Origin: Barthelona sp. PCE
Taxonomy: Eukaryota; Metamonada: BaSk clade
DNA: 64,000 nucleotides
Assembly: GCA_040285745.1 (NCBI GenBank)
Contig: JAUFOR010000002.1
Span: forward strand, 1,302,001-1,366,000
Direction: 5' to 3'
Made by a program: the position numbers and the translations under genes. Under the pieces are notes generated by a model. The model saw only the letters and a list, made by a program, of their open reading frames with translations, did not search any database and was not told where the DNA came from. Shown in pieces: positions 1-9,652 of this stretch (positions are counted from its first letter, which is position 1; each line of letters opens with the position of its first letter).

Positions 1-3000
1 GTTTTGAGCGTCTTAAACGCGCTCTTAAGCCGATCGCTCGCCAGATCTTTATACGTTGCAATAAGACGATGCACCACATGCGGTAAACACGGTGCAATGA
101 CCGTTTTAAATGATTCAATACTGACAATCTGCTTGTCTGCAGACTTATAAGCAGCCAAATACAGCTGTGGTTTCTTAACTGACATTGCAAAGACACTCAT
201 TCCGACAGCTGAGACTGAACCAGGGAGCATACTGCATGCAACACCAGTAAAATACTTTGGCGATCCAAGACATGTCAGGTTACATGTCAACTCGTCCACT
301 GATACGCATAGTGCGCTGGACTGTTGAGATGTGTTACGCCTCTGAACGAATGAGAGCATGCGCACATCAACTGCAAGTATCATATCCAATGACTGGATCA
401 TAGGAATTGCTGTTGTCACTGTCCTGTTCATCTCTTGGGCAAACGCAGGAGGAACAGTGCCCACAAAAGCGTTTGTGTATAAAGGAACATCGAAACGAAT
501 ACCAATCAGGTGGGTTTCCATAAGGGAACGTATCTTGACGTTGTCGGTGTTTGTGCTAAAGACACCCGAGATACTCTTATCTAATAATTGGTCGAAAGAG
601 ACCTTGAGTCCATCTTTTAATACAGGAATAATATTCAAAAAACTTGATACCACTGCTGGTGATATAAACACGTCAATAGGCTTTGGAGCCAAAAGAATAA
701 GCTTATTCGTATTGTCATGAACCTTATTAGCGGTTAAAACACTCTCTTTAATTTCAAAAAAATTGCTGTATGGTTCAATAAACAAAATACTATCATAACT
801 GATGTCTGATGATTCTCCACTCATTGGTACCCGTTGAACACGTGATTTAACTAACTTCAGATCAATATCCAACGACGATGAATCATTTGGCTTGTCTAGA
901 GTATAGAAATTATGAACATTCTCATGGTTATTAATGTAATCCTTCTCAGGATTCAAAAATCCATACGCCTCTTTTGCTGAAATACGATTCTTTGAGATAT
1001 CATCCTTGACTGTCTTCTCTTCAAATTCGTTTGAATCCATACTTTGCAAACTGTTGATATCAGTCATTGTAGTTGCTCCGAATCGATCCGAATCCTTCAT
1101 AAAGTAGTTCTCACTCTCGTCCGAATACAGAGATGACTCCCTATCGTAGTCCATGTGAAGCCAGGACAGGCGCTTCTCCACATCGTGTTTGATACAGAAC
1201 TCCCTTTGCTCCTGCATAATCTCCTTTGCTTCTTTTGTTTCAAACGTCTTAAACAATTGAACAGATGTTTCAACTGAAAACACCTCCTTAAATGTATTCG
1301 ATTCATCAATACAATTCAAAAGAGATGCTGCGATCCTTCCCACAGAAACTGTTAGACTATTCTCGCTCGTTGAAGAAGCTATGTTGGTCTGACCCAGGCT
1401 CATAGATGACAATTTTGAATAAAAAACATCAGCATCAGTAAGATGTAGTGCTATATTGATGCAATTCACAGCAACTAACCTCTGAAACGGTACGACCATC
1501 TTCTGAGGTTCGTAGACCTCATCCATGATGTGATGGGAGCCAGGCCAGCCATTAAGATTGGACAAAAAGCTGGCTATAAAGTTCTGCAGCTGCAAGAATG
1601 CATCAAAATCTGAGGCAACATTGATGCTGTCGATTGTATATATCTCATCGTTGAAATAAGGAACTCCATCATTATTGAAGCCCAAACGCTTGAGAATAAT
1701 CTTCTTACAGTGAGCAATTCTCTTTGATTTGAGTAATGTTGATATCTGCAAATTTGGCAACGCTACCTCCATGATTCCCGATCCAGGCTTGTTAGCACCG
1801 AGCATATTAAAGTTAAGCTCTTGTGCAAATCCAACTAAACAGTCATTTGACTCTTTTAAAACACACCGTTCACGACAGGTGTTAATCATTTCCTCACTGA
1901 GCTTAATGTTAACCTTACGTTGTTTTGTCAGTGTGACAATACACGCGTTAATATCAGGGAACGTAATTTTTGGTAACAATACAAAAAGATTATGACAATC
2001 AACTTTAACATGAGTCTGGAACACATTACCAACCTTTTTCTCACCAGAGGGCCAATGGGCTTTTCTGTAATTAAAGGTATCACTGGGGTTGTTCCCCTTA
2101 TTAATATTGTATTCATTTAAAGATGTAAACATTTGAGTACCCCCAAATAAATTCTGCACCCAGTCCATCAATGGCCAGATTGTGAAGCCGAGCGCACCTA
2201 TAACAAGGTCGTCGATGTCCACACGTAAGTCAAGTAGATCAACAACATCCTGCCGTATGAAATAGTGCTGCTTGAAAAGACACGCTCCCTTTACCGAAGA
2301 TATAACACCCAAATCAACGACAGAGTGCCCGTAAACAGTGTTAAGAAAACTTGCAAGCTTGTTCTTCTTGGGGAAACAGAAGCTCAGATAATTATCCTGC
2401 AGCCCAAACGAGATGTCAAACAATCCGTTTTCAGCTTCATAGTTTGTACCGTCCATAACTGCCTTGATGTGTAACTGATTTGAATTGAGCATCAAGAATG
2501 CATTATTCTGCAAACTAACAAGGCGCAGACCATCAACAACGTTGTGCTTATTGCAGTTCATATAGATCTTAACACCGTTAGATATGACGTTATAGACCAT
2601 GCGGACGCCGCTAAACTGCTCCAGGGCAGCAGGTTGTTTGAACAGACCGAGATCAGCGAATAGATTCTGTATAGTAGGGATGAACGCAGCATAGTAAAAC
2701 AGTTCGGCCTTGTTGCCCAGATTGACATCAAAGAGCCAATCTTTTGGGTGGTTCCAGACACGCGGGAACTGCAAACGCCCGTTCAGCTGAAGCTTGGGAG
2801 TGTTCAACAACAATAACTCGCTTTTGATAACGCTTGCTGTTACTGCAACGTGGTTGAGCTCAACGTTCAGTAGAGAGGTCACACCAAGCTCCTCTAAACA
2901 CAGAGAGGGCTGGATAAAATTGATGGTACCATTCTGACACAGAATCTTGAGCGCCTGTTTCTTTGGATCATCTCCATAGATATCATTATTGAGCGAACGG

Positions 3001-4304
3001 AATGGGACTTCGATTGGAGTTGTGCCTTTAAATACTATTCTAATGGCGAGTGCCGTCTTTGGCCACTTCCACTCTGTCTTTGATTCATCACCAATCTTAT
3101 AGATGGGGCGAGTTTTAAAATCACCAGGGAGGAAGAAACGCTGCAGGAAGCCACGGTTGCGCTCGTTCCACATTCCGTATTCGACTTTTGCATCCATGAA
3201 CTCGAGATCGATGCCTCGCGCCGGACTGTTCTTCATGATGTTGGTTATTGTACTACCGTAAATAACCCCCGTGTCGGCATCAAACCCATCAAGGAAGGGC
3301 ATTTCACATGGTTTGGTGACGTCATCATAGTACAACACATTTGTCTTCTTTGCCTTAAGGATCTGATTGAAACAGTGTCCTTCCTCGCTCAACACAACAT
3401 ACTCATCGATGAGCTGCATCATTTCCCTTATTCGTATACCTGGATCAAGACCATCTAAGTTGCGCACATGCCGAGGCCACATTGTTAAATTTCCGTGATT
3501 TGGAATACTGAGAGGCTTAACGACCTCTGCATCACTCTCTTCCTTTTCTTCGCAATCAAGAAGAGGTTCAGCCATATCTATGGTCAGGTTCTGTATCATT
3601 GATTTCAGAACCATACGATACGCATCACGCTCGTTGGGTGCCTGGACAAAGCCCACCAGACCCTTGAGGGTGTCAAACTTAATGATCAACTCTACTGGAG
3701 TCTCTTCGTTACCAATTATGATTGTAACATCTTCCAAGTGTAAATCAATACACTGTGAGAGTTTAAATAATGTTGGGATAGCCTTGAGCATATCTTCTGT
3801 CAACGGAGCAAGATCTGAGTTGTTATCTAAAACTGCACTGGAAACTTTCATTATTGGTGTACCAGTCATTGTACCGATACTATTATTCTCATCGCATTCA
3901 TCAACAGCCTTATCCATGATCGATTTCTTGACAGCGTCATATCGCCCGTCCCAATTGAAAAGGTTCAACTTAACGCCACGAGCAAAAACACGGAACTTTG
4001 ATTTTTCACCAGAAGACATTTCATCAACGTGCCTACGTGGGGAGTAGCTCCACCAGCGGTATTTGAGGACTAAAAATTGAACAGAAGAACAAACACTCTT
4101 TGAAACAGACTGAATTCGACGAAATCCAAATCTACCGCTTAGAAAACTGGTTCTTAGACCTCTAATTTTGATATAAATATCGCTTTTAAGAAGTTTTCTC
4201 TTCAAAATAGAAGAAACGAACCAGCCAGCAACGATTCCGCTAAAACAGAAAAGAAAAACAACAAAAAACCCCAGCACACATAGTGCAATAGTGAAATCCC
4301 ACAT
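1..4304 (-). CDS. Bridge-like lipid transfer protein, Csf1/BLTP1 (KIAA1109/Tweek) type; 3' end beyond window
   Basis: An open frame of 1434 codons starts with ATG at 4304 and runs without a stop to the left edge, so only the N-terminal part is here. Residues about 5-30 form one hydrophobic segment, followed by a basic stretch. Next comes RWWSY (about 83-87) and LFNWDGRYDAV (about 115-125). These match in order the Trp-rich strand and the 'YNR...YD' element that open Csf1/BLTP1 proteins after their N-terminal membrane anchor. The rest looks like long beta-rich material, with an acidic Ser-rich patch near residue 1060. Family members are 3000-5000 residues long and form a hydrophobic groove that moves lipids between ER and other membranes. 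The lipid-bridge role is inferred from the family. Another RBG/chorein-group protein is the main alternative. Confidence 0.6.
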   Translation of the reverse strand, partial: MWDFTIALCVLGFFVVFLFCFSGIVAGWFVSSILKRKLLKSDIYIKIRGLRTSFLSGRFGFRRIQSVSKSVCSSVQFLVLKYRWWSYSPRRHVDEMSSGEKSKFRVFARGVKLNLFNWDGRYDAVKKSIMDKAVDECDENNSIGTMTGTPIMKVSSAVLDNNSDLAPLTEDMLKAIPTLFKLSQCIDLHLEDVTIIIGNEETPVELIIKFDTLKGLVGFVQAPNERDAYRMVLKSMIQNLTIDMAEPLLDCEEKEESDAEVVKPLSIPNHGNLTMWPRHVRNLDGLDPGIRIREMMQLIDEYVVLSEEGHCFNQILKAKKTNVLYYDDVTKPCEMPFLDGFDADTGVIYGSTITNIMKNSPARGIDLEFMDAKVEYGMWNERNRGFLQRFFLPGDFKTRPIYKIGDESKTEWKWPKTALAIRIVFKGTTPIEVPFRSLNNDIYGDDPKKQALKILCQNGTINFIQPSLCLEELGVTSLLNVELNHVAVTASVIKSELLLLNTPKLQLNGRLQFPRVWNHPKDWLFDVNLGNKAELFYYAAFIPTIQNLFADLGLFKQPAALEQFSGVRMVYNVISNGVKIYMNCNKHNVVDGLRLVSLQNNAFLMLNSNQLHIKAVMDGTNYEAENGLFDISFGLQDNYLSFCFPKKNKLASFLNTVYGHSVVDLGVISSVKGACLFKQHYFIRQDVVDLLDLRVDIDDLVIGALGFTIWPLMDWVQNLFGGTQMFTSLNEYNINKGNNPSDTFNYRKAHWPSGEKKVGNVFQTHVKVDCHNLFVLLPKITFPDINACIVTLTKQRKVNIKLSEEMINTCRERCVLKESNDCLVGFAQELNFNMLGANKPGSGIMEVALPNLQISTLLKSKRIAHCKKIILKRLGFNNDGVPYFNDEIYTIDSINVASDFDAFLQLQNFIASFLSNLNGWPGSHHIMDEVYEPQKMVVPFQRLVAVNCINIALHLTDADVFYSKLSSMSLGQTNIASSTSENSLTVSVGRIAASLLNCIDESNTFKEVFSVETSVQLFKTFETKEAKEIMQEQREFCIKHDVEKRLSWLHMDYDRESSLYSDESENYFMKDSDRFGATTMTDINSLQSMDSNEFEEKTVKDDISKNRISAKEAYGFLNPEKDYINNHENVHNFYTLDKPNDSSSLDIDLKLVKSRVQRVPMSGESSDISYDSILFIEPYSNFFEIKESVLTANKVHDNTNKLILLAPKPIDVFISPAVVSSFLNIIPVLKDGLKVSFDQLLDKSISGVFSTNTDNVKIRSLMETHLIGIRFDVPLYTNAFVGTVPPAFAQEMNRTVTTAIPMIQSLDMILAVDVRMLSFVQRRNTSQQSSALCVSVDELTCNLTCLGSPKYFTGVACSMLPGSVSAVGMSVFAMSVKKPQLYLAAYKSADKQIVSIESFKTVIAPCLPHVVHRLIATYKDLASDRLKSAFKTLK

Positions 4305-4393
4305 AGTTTACAAAGAACTATGCGAATATATCAAGAAAGGGTTGAGTAAATAAAAAACATTCTAACTATCCTTAAACATCCTAATTTACATAG

Positions 4394-4399
4394 TTTATT
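4394..4399 (-). terminator. Poly(A) signal overlapping the DCAF7-like stop codon
   Basis: On the minus strand the stop TAA runs straight into TAAAC, giving AATAAA that shares two bases with the stop codon. Confidence 0.5.
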
Positions 4400-5378
4400 A
4401 AACTCTGAGGAGCTCAACGACGTTTCCAGCAGCAACAGCCATCCAATGAGGGTTCTGATGTGACCAACTAAGATTTTCTAATTCATTAGTGGCCCTATAT
4501 GTCAAAGGGTCTGTTATAGGGTCGGGGATCGAACTGACATCCCAAATAAATGCCATTGAATTGTCAGCTGCTGTAGCAATATGTGCGGTAGAATGAGGAG
4601 CCCATTCCAAAGCATTAACTTGTGTATCTGGTAAACTGAGTGTTGCAACTGGTGTGGTTGGCACTCTAACGTCTAAAATGTATACTTCTTCTTGTCCTAA
4701 AGGTAGAGTAGCGATAAAATTTGAATCTCTGTTATTCCAGCTAATCCTCAACAGTGGGTTACTGTTGTTCTCAAAAAGAATAGTCGACTGGTGTAGGTTC
4801 CTCATATCAAATATACGCAAAGAACCATCTGCTCCACAAGAAGCAAAAATATCCGAATTGGCTGAGAAACTCACATCATAAACCTCATCGTCATGTGCAA
4901 TGAGTTGGCTCTTCTGCTGCCTGGTGTTCAGATCCCAAATAGAACATGTGGTATCGATAGAAGATGTGATTAGTAATTCTGGTTTATCCTTATTCCAGTC
5001 AAAACTAGTCAATGGTGCTGAATATGTCTTACTCTTTGCTCCTTTGGTGTTGACGAGCTTGAAGTGATCAATAATTTGACCATTGTCATCCATTTTGTAA
5101 ATTCTCAGATAAGCTCCACTTGTGGCAAACATTTCCGGAGCACTGGTTGAAGGACAAAATTGAAGCTTTGAAGGGGGGTAGTAGAGGTTAACATCTGCTA
5201 GGACCGAAATGTCATTTGCTTCAGGATCAAACTGAAGGATCTTGACATAATTCTCGTAGCTTTCGCAAAACGATCCAATACCTAGTCGCTGGGTGGTTCC
5301 AGGCTGGTGTGACCAACCAAGGGCATATATGGGGAAGTCAGATTCATAACTATAGCTCACGCGTTGTGATTCTTGCAT
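4398..5378 (-). CDS. DCAF7: WD40 protein DCAF7/WDR68 (AN11/TTG1 family)
   Basis: This 326-residue protein is a single WD40 propeller with the full-length layout of the DCAF7/WDR68 family (about 340 residues). Family hallmarks are visible: an N-terminal Tyr/Pro region leading to 'PIYALGWS', then 'LTSFDWN', 'CSIWDLNT', 'AHDDEVYDVSF', 'FASCGADGSLRIFDMR', and a C-terminal 'LSWSHQNPHWMAVA'. In animals and plants this scaffold binds DYRK/HIPK kinases, or bHLH-Myb complexes, and serves as a substrate receptor of CRL4 ligases. Its role in this organism is unknown, but the family is among the best conserved WD40 proteins. The gene is transcribed toward the lipid-transfer gene; its stop is 93 bp from that gene's start. 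Confidence 0.85.
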   Translation of the reverse strand: MQESQRVSYSYESDFPIYALGWSHQPGTTQRLGIGSFCESYENYVKILQFDPEANDISVLADVNLYYPPSKLQFCPSTSAPEMFATSGAYLRIYKMDDNGQIIDHFKLVNTKGAKSKTYSAPLTSFDWNKDKPELLITSSIDTTCSIWDLNTRQQKSQLIAHDDEVYDVSFSANSDIFASCGADGSLRIFDMRNLHQSTILFENNSNPLLRISWNNRDSNFIATLPLGQEEVYILDVRVPTTPVATLSLPDTQVNALEWAPHSTAHIATAADNSMAFIWDVSSIPDPITDPLTYRATNELENLSWSHQNPHWMAVAAGNVVELLRV

Positions 5379-5884
5379 AAATCAATGGTAGTGCTCAAAA
5401 TAAATGATAAAGTGTGGTTGCGTGGAGAAAAAACGGAATCTAAGCGGTTACAAATGTGGAAACCGTAAAGAAAAGGGATAAATCTCAAAAGCATATTCCG
5501 CTGAGATTAGAAATGTGTAGAATGCTGTGGCAATACCAAGTTACTAAATTAACGATGTTGAACGTTATAATGCACCATTAATACATCTATGCGTTACCAA
5601 AACGAAATTTGTGAGTCTTTGGCACTTTCTCAATAATATATGTTAACTTTACCATTTTTGTGAATGTTTTGAAACATAATATGCACTTTTTAAAGTCTAA
5701 AGAGTGATGAGTAAAAACCTGCGAATTTTCAAACAACATCAAACATCACTTTAGAATGTTAAACCACTCAATAAAGGTTTTATTGTACAGGCAATAGATA
5801 ATAAAATTGTCAAAACAGATGCTATTAAAAAATGAAAAATAATCTCATCAAAATAACTTTTAATTGTGCTTAATAAAAATCAAA
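5379..5884. other. Gene-free spacer between DCAF7-like and inositol kinase genes
   Basis: About 500 bp of AT-rich DNA lies upstream of the DCAF7-like start and downstream of the kinase stop. I see no credible ORF or RNA gene. About 60-90 bp upstream of the start there is a CGGTT...AACCG inverted pair (near 5449-5470). Confidence 0.5.
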
Positions 5885-6748
5885 TTAATCAAGATCCAAC
5901 CATGGATCGGTGAACCAATCCACCTTCTCTGATCGCTTAATACATTTTGCAACCTCGTTTCTGAGTGAATAAGTTGCAAAAATTATACCATCATCATCAC
6001 GTGTCTGTATAGGTCTGTCTTTGTGAACATTTCGCTCTGTATGCGCAAAATCTATCAGATGTAGTGACACCTTGTCCGGATGCTCGCTATCCTCTGTTTG
6101 TGTTTCGTATAAAATTAAAAATGAACAACTATACATGAAAAATTCTCTTCCCTGCTCTAAGACCATCAACAAGCGATCTATTATTGTTAAAAGATTGCGA
6201 AGTACACCAGTTCTTAACGTATTTCCATCATAAAAAAAACGATAAAAAGTGCTTCGAAAATTTTTTGTTTTCAGTTTCTTCCCGCTCTTCTTATTTAAAA
6301 AATAAATTGGCTTACCGTTTTCGAACTGGGAGGGTACCTTGGCACCTGTCAACCGTAAACCATGCGAAAAACTTGTTGTGGTGTACAGTTTAGACATCAT
6401 AGAACAACGTTTAATTGTGTGTGCACCATTATCATAGAACCTTACACCCGCTTTGACATCAAGACCAGCTGCACTACTAAATTCTTTAGTTAAATCGTCC
6501 AAATTTATCACAGGAATTTCTTCATGCCAGTTAACACCATAATATGTTGGAATAAATGGTAAAAAACTCGGCCAAACGTCCGCTACTCCCTCGTAAAAGT
6601 TAACTTCCCGTTCGTTAGAAGGTTTTAAAAGAACTCCCTCCTTATAGCGAATATTTTGATGCCCTCCATACTGATTCTTGAATACTGCAATGTCACTGTC
6701 AAAGCTTACGCTCTTCTTGACCTTTTTTAGTGTGTGTCTGATATTCAT
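5885..6748 (-). CDS. Inositol polyphosphate kinase (IPMK/IP6K superfamily)
   Basis: This 287-residue protein has the core motifs of the inositol polyphosphate kinase fold in order. LDVKAG (about 96-101) is the DxKxG substrate-binding element, though the Pro that normally starts PxxxDxKxG is Ala here. FSHGLRLTGAKV follows, then SCSFLILYE (the SxLL region), and finally LHLIDFAHT, the metal-binding IDF motif. Length fits the compact IPMK type. It should phosphorylate soluble inositol phosphates, but substrate and product cannot be told from sequence. It is divergently paired with the PI transfer protein gene across a 162-bp promoter that holds a perfect palindrome, so the two phosphoinositide-related genes may be co-regulated. 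Confidence 0.85.
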   Translation of the reverse strand: MNIRHTLKKVKKSVSFDSDIAVFKNQYGGHQNIRYKEGVLLKPSNEREVNFYEGVADVWPSFLPFIPTYYGVNWHEEIPVINLDDLTKEFSSAAGLDVKAGVRFYDNGAHTIKRCSMMSKLYTTTSFSHGLRLTGAKVPSQFENGKPIYFLNKKSGKKLKTKNFRSTFYRFFYDGNTLRTGVLRNLLTIIDRLLMVLEQGREFFMYSCSFLILYETQTEDSEHPDKVSLHLIDFAHTERNVHKDRPIQTRDDDGIIFATYSLRNEVAKCIKRSEKVDWFTDPWLDLD

Positions 6749-6910
6749 ATGCCGTTTCTATCAGATGAAAAGAAAATAATTCTTTAAAAACAGGTAAATT
6801 TACCTTTCAATCACACTTCTAGGTCTATTATACATATATATACCACATAATAAGCAGTAAATAAACATAGATACTTGTTATACCTATTCACACGTCATTC
6901 AATCCAAAAT
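6749..6910. promoter_or_regulatory. Divergent promoter, inositol kinase / PI transfer protein
   Basis: This 162-bp AT-rich spacer separates two divergent start codons. It contains the perfect 14-bp palindrome AGGTAAATTTACCT and a TATA-like ACATATATATA run near 6834-6842. Core promoter assignment is inference. Confidence 0.45.
6792..6805. repeat. Perfect 14-bp palindrome in divergent promoter
   Basis: AGGTAAATTTACCT reads identically on both strands. It sits 44 bp from the kinase ATG and 106 bp from the PITP ATG, and could be a dimeric transcription-factor site. Confidence 0.5.
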
Positions 6911-7681
6911 ATGGCATCAGTCAAAGAGTATCGGGTTAGGATCCCGCTATCAACGGAAGAGTATCGTATTGGACAACTGTATGGAGTTGCAAAGGCTGCA
7001 TTAGAAACTACTGATGGTACAGACGGTATTGAAATCATAGAGAACAGACCCTACACTGACGAAAATGGAGTTTCCGGACAGTACACATTGAAAAGATTCC
7101 ATTTAAAGCAACTAATCCCACGTTGGATTTCTTTACTACTTCCTAACAGTGCATTAACTGTAGATGAGAAGTCTTGGAACTGCTACCCCCACACACTCAC
7201 CACATACCATTCACCTTTTCTAGGGGAGCGTTTCTTGTTGGAAGTAGAAAGTATGCATTGTGATGATGATGGAAATGCTCCTAACATACTCAATATGGCT
7301 GACGAACTTATAGAACGCCGCGTGATCGATGTTGTTGATACCGTAAACGAAAATGTTGATGATAACGGAGGTTTACGTTCCTTTCACTCTGAAAAAGCCA
7401 ATAGAGGACCGTTTGCTGAAAATTGGAACTATGAGTTCGCACCAACCATGACAGCATACAAAGCTGTACGCTGCACGTGTCGGATATTCCCATTACAGGG
7501 TAAGTTGCAGCGATTCATTCAGAACAAGATGCGCGAAGTTTTCTTGAAGTATAATCAAAAGAATGTGATGTGGATGGACGAATGGTACGGTATGACACTT
7601 GAAGATATCCGGGCTATGGAAGAAAGTGTTAAACAAGATCTGGCAAGTAAGTGGGATGAGGAAGAACCAGCTGTTCAATAA
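6911..7681 (+). CDS. Class I phosphatidylinositol transfer protein
   Basis: The protein starts MASVKEYRVRIPLS and is 256 residues long; class I PITPs are about 270. I chose this ATG rather than an upstream in-frame ATG at 6875 because family homology begins here. Family features include 'STEEYRIGQLYGVAK', the 'GQYTLKRFHL' strand, a conserved 'SWNCYPHTLT' (compare 'AWNAYPYCRT'), the 'WNYEFAPTMTAYKAV' helix-strand and a C-terminal 'WMDEWYGMTLEDIRAMEE'. The family exchanges phosphatidylinositol and phosphatidylcholine between membranes and feeds PI kinases. It converges on the LRRC45-like gene with only 11 bp between stop codons. Confidence 0.9.
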   Translation: MASVKEYRVRIPLSTEEYRIGQLYGVAKAALETTDGTDGIEIIENRPYTDENGVSGQYTLKRFHLKQLIPRWISLLLPNSALTVDEKSWNCYPHTLTTYHSPFLGERFLLEVESMHCDDDGNAPNILNMADELIERRVIDVVDTVNENVDDNGGLRSFHSEKANRGPFAENWNYEFAPTMTAYKAVRCTCRIFPLQGKLQRFIQNKMREVFLKYNQKNVMWMDEWYGMTLEDIRAMEESVKQDLASKWDEEEPAVQ

Positions 7682-7682
7682 A
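7677..7682 (+). terminator. Poly(A) signal overlapping PITP stop codon
   Basis: AATAAA contains the stop TAA (7679-7681). Any 3' UTR must extend into the convergent gene. Confidence 0.5.
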
Positions 7683-7691
7683 TTCTATTGT

Positions 7692-7697
7692 TTTATT
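7692..7697 (-). terminator. Poly(A) signal overlapping LRRC45-like stop codon
   Basis: On the minus strand AATAAA contains the TAA stop at 7695-7693, a mirror image of the PITP gene's arrangement 11 bp away. Confidence 0.5.
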
Positions 7698-9558
7698 GTG
7701 TTTTTAAACTGTCTCTAAGCGCAAGAATTTGTGTACTAATTGATATATTCATTTTTTCTTGCAATTCACTCAATTTTGTTCCGAAGTTTAACTCAACCTT
7801 CTGTAATTGGCTAATTAGCTCTTGTTTTTGCTGGGACAACCGTGTAATACTCGAATTAAGCTCAGAAAATTTCAAGGTATAACCTTCACGCTCACCATTC
7901 ATTTCGTTTAGCATTTTCTCTGTTGAAATCCTCTGCTGCTCATTACTCTTCTCCAAGTCATCATTAATGCGACGTAATGAATTCATTTGACTCTCAATCT
8001 GTTTCCTTGATGAAGATTCAATGTCCAACTGATTTTGCAAAGACATCTTCTCACTTTCAAGCTTGGAATTCCTTGTACGAAGATCCTCCATGTCATCGGT
8101 CTTGCGTTGCTTGTACACATCATGGTCTTGCTTCATAATCTCAACGTTCTGCTCAAGTCGTGCAATAATTTTCCTTTGATCCTGGATGGTCGTCTCAAGC
8201 TCTGTAATATTAGCCAATTCCTGACGCTTAAGTCGTGCTTCCTGTTCCTGAAGGTTCATTTTGTGGTAACTTTCAAGGGCAAGCACTTTCTTTGTTGCTT
8301 GACTCAGTGAATTTTCTGCTTCTTTACGAAGACTATCAGTGGATTCGTAATTCTTTCTCAACAACATTAATTCCTGATCAAAGTTGCTTTGTAAGCTAGA
8401 CTTCATCTCTAACTCACGCCCCTTGATGGTATCTAACTCATCACTAAGCAACATAACTTTTCCCTCAAGCTCTCCATTCTTAACATCCAACTCATCATTC
8501 TCATTGCACAACTCATGATTTGTCTTTTCTGCAATGCTGTACTTATTTTCAAGTTCCTTTATGTACTCATCTTTCTCAAAAAGAGCATCGTTCAACCCTT
8601 TAATATTATTTCGTGTGCCATTCAAATCATTCTCATACTTTTCCTGTAAAGAATTAAAATTACTACTCTGACCCTTTAACTTATTCATCTCTTCCTCTAG
8701 TTCAGCGTTCTTTAAATTAAAACTTAACCGAAGCTTCTCTGACTCTGCCAGTTGATGTTCATAATTATCCTTCATAATCTTCATTTCTTTCTTCTTCTCT
8801 TCCAACAAATGTTCAAGATACATAACCTGCTTAGTCTCCTCATCCTTATCCTTCTTTAACGTTTGATTCCGCTCAATGAGTTTACGAACACGGTTCAATA
8901 CATCATTGCTCAGACTATTACCCATCAACTCTATGCTTACAATACGATGGTTACCTTCAATGCCTTCAATTAGTCGAGTAACACCGTTGAGACCAAAAGA
9001 GTTCCAACGTAAATCCAGGTGAACCAAGGGGCATGTATCCACTAAAAGCATATCTTTTATGAGGCCGCAGTGATCTGCATTCAAATATGTGTGCTGCAAA
9101 TCCAGTTCTTGAATATTTGAAATCGCAACCTGACCGCAAAAGTGATGAAAAACATCTGTGTTGGTACTAATGTTGTTCCAAGCAAGGCCGAGCTTGTTAA
9201 GGCTCACGCTAGTAACAACCTTTGATACAAAACGCAAACCTTGTATAGTAAGAGAGTTTCCCTTAAGATTAAGTACCTCAAGGTTAGGTACCTTCTCCAG
9301 TGCCTCACAAATGATCACACAGCCCGAATCTTCAATAAAACAATCACTAAGATCTAACTCACTAATAATTGGAAAGTTCACAATCGTTTGAGCTACAACT
9401 TTTAAAACGGGATCAGAGAGTCCCAATGCTGCTAGAGACACGCGGTACTTATCAGGACCTGCGGAATCTGCGTTTGCAAATGCACTTGAAATTGAGTTTG
9501 GTATATCCAAGTGATTCTCAGAAGCCAAATCCATTAGCCTGGTTAAAAACCTGTCCAT
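7693..9558 (-). CDS. LRRC45: LRRC45-like protein: RI-type leucine-rich repeats plus long coiled coil
   Basis: The 621-residue protein has ribonuclease-inhibitor-type leucine-rich repeats over about residues 40-220 ('ELDLSDCFIEDSG', 'LEVLNLKGNSLT', 'LDLRWNSFG'). A nearly continuous charged coiled coil runs from about 235 to the C-terminus. This order, the total length and the LDLRWN/LxLxGNxL repeat details match LRRC45. In animals that is a centrosomal linker and distal-appendage protein needed for early ciliogenesis. A basal-body role here is inferred. Other LRR-coiled-coil proteins could look similar, so the orthology is likely but not proven. Confidence 0.6.
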   Translation of the reverse strand: MDRFLTRLMDLASENHLDIPNSISSAFANADSAGPDKYRVSLAALGLSDPVLKVVAQTIVNFPIISELDLSDCFIEDSGCVIICEALEKVPNLEVLNLKGNSLTIQGLRFVSKVVTSVSLNKLGLAWNNISTNTDVFHHFCGQVAISNIQELDLQHTYLNADHCGLIKDMLLVDTCPLVHLDLRWNSFGLNGVTRLIEGIEGNHRIVSIELMGNSLSNDVLNRVRKLIERNQTLKKDKDEETKQVMYLEHLLEEKKKEMKIMKDNYEHQLAESEKLRLSFNLKNAELEEEMNKLKGQSSNFNSLQEKYENDLNGTRNNIKGLNDALFEKDEYIKELENKYSIAEKTNHELCNENDELDVKNGELEGKVMLLSDELDTIKGRELEMKSSLQSNFDQELMLLRKNYESTDSLRKEAENSLSQATKKVLALESYHKMNLQEQEARLKRQELANITELETTIQDQRKIIARLEQNVEIMKQDHDVYKQRKTDDMEDLRTRNSKLESEKMSLQNQLDIESSSRKQIESQMNSLRRINDDLEKSNEQQRISTEKMLNEMNGEREGYTLKFSELNSSITRLSQQKQELISQLQKVELNFGTKLSELQEKMNISISTQILALRDSLKTQ

Positions 9559-9652
9559 TGTCGCAAGTTAAGCAGTGCGCACAAGTAAAAAAAAACAGGA
9601 AGTGTGAAAGCCGTTTCGTTTGGTAAAACAAGACTTTAAGCTAATATTTACA

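Noticed and set aside
358-4047. Short ORFs of 60-155 codons on both strands at the left edge
   Set aside because: They overlap the continuous 1434-codon minus-strand frame and show no family features.
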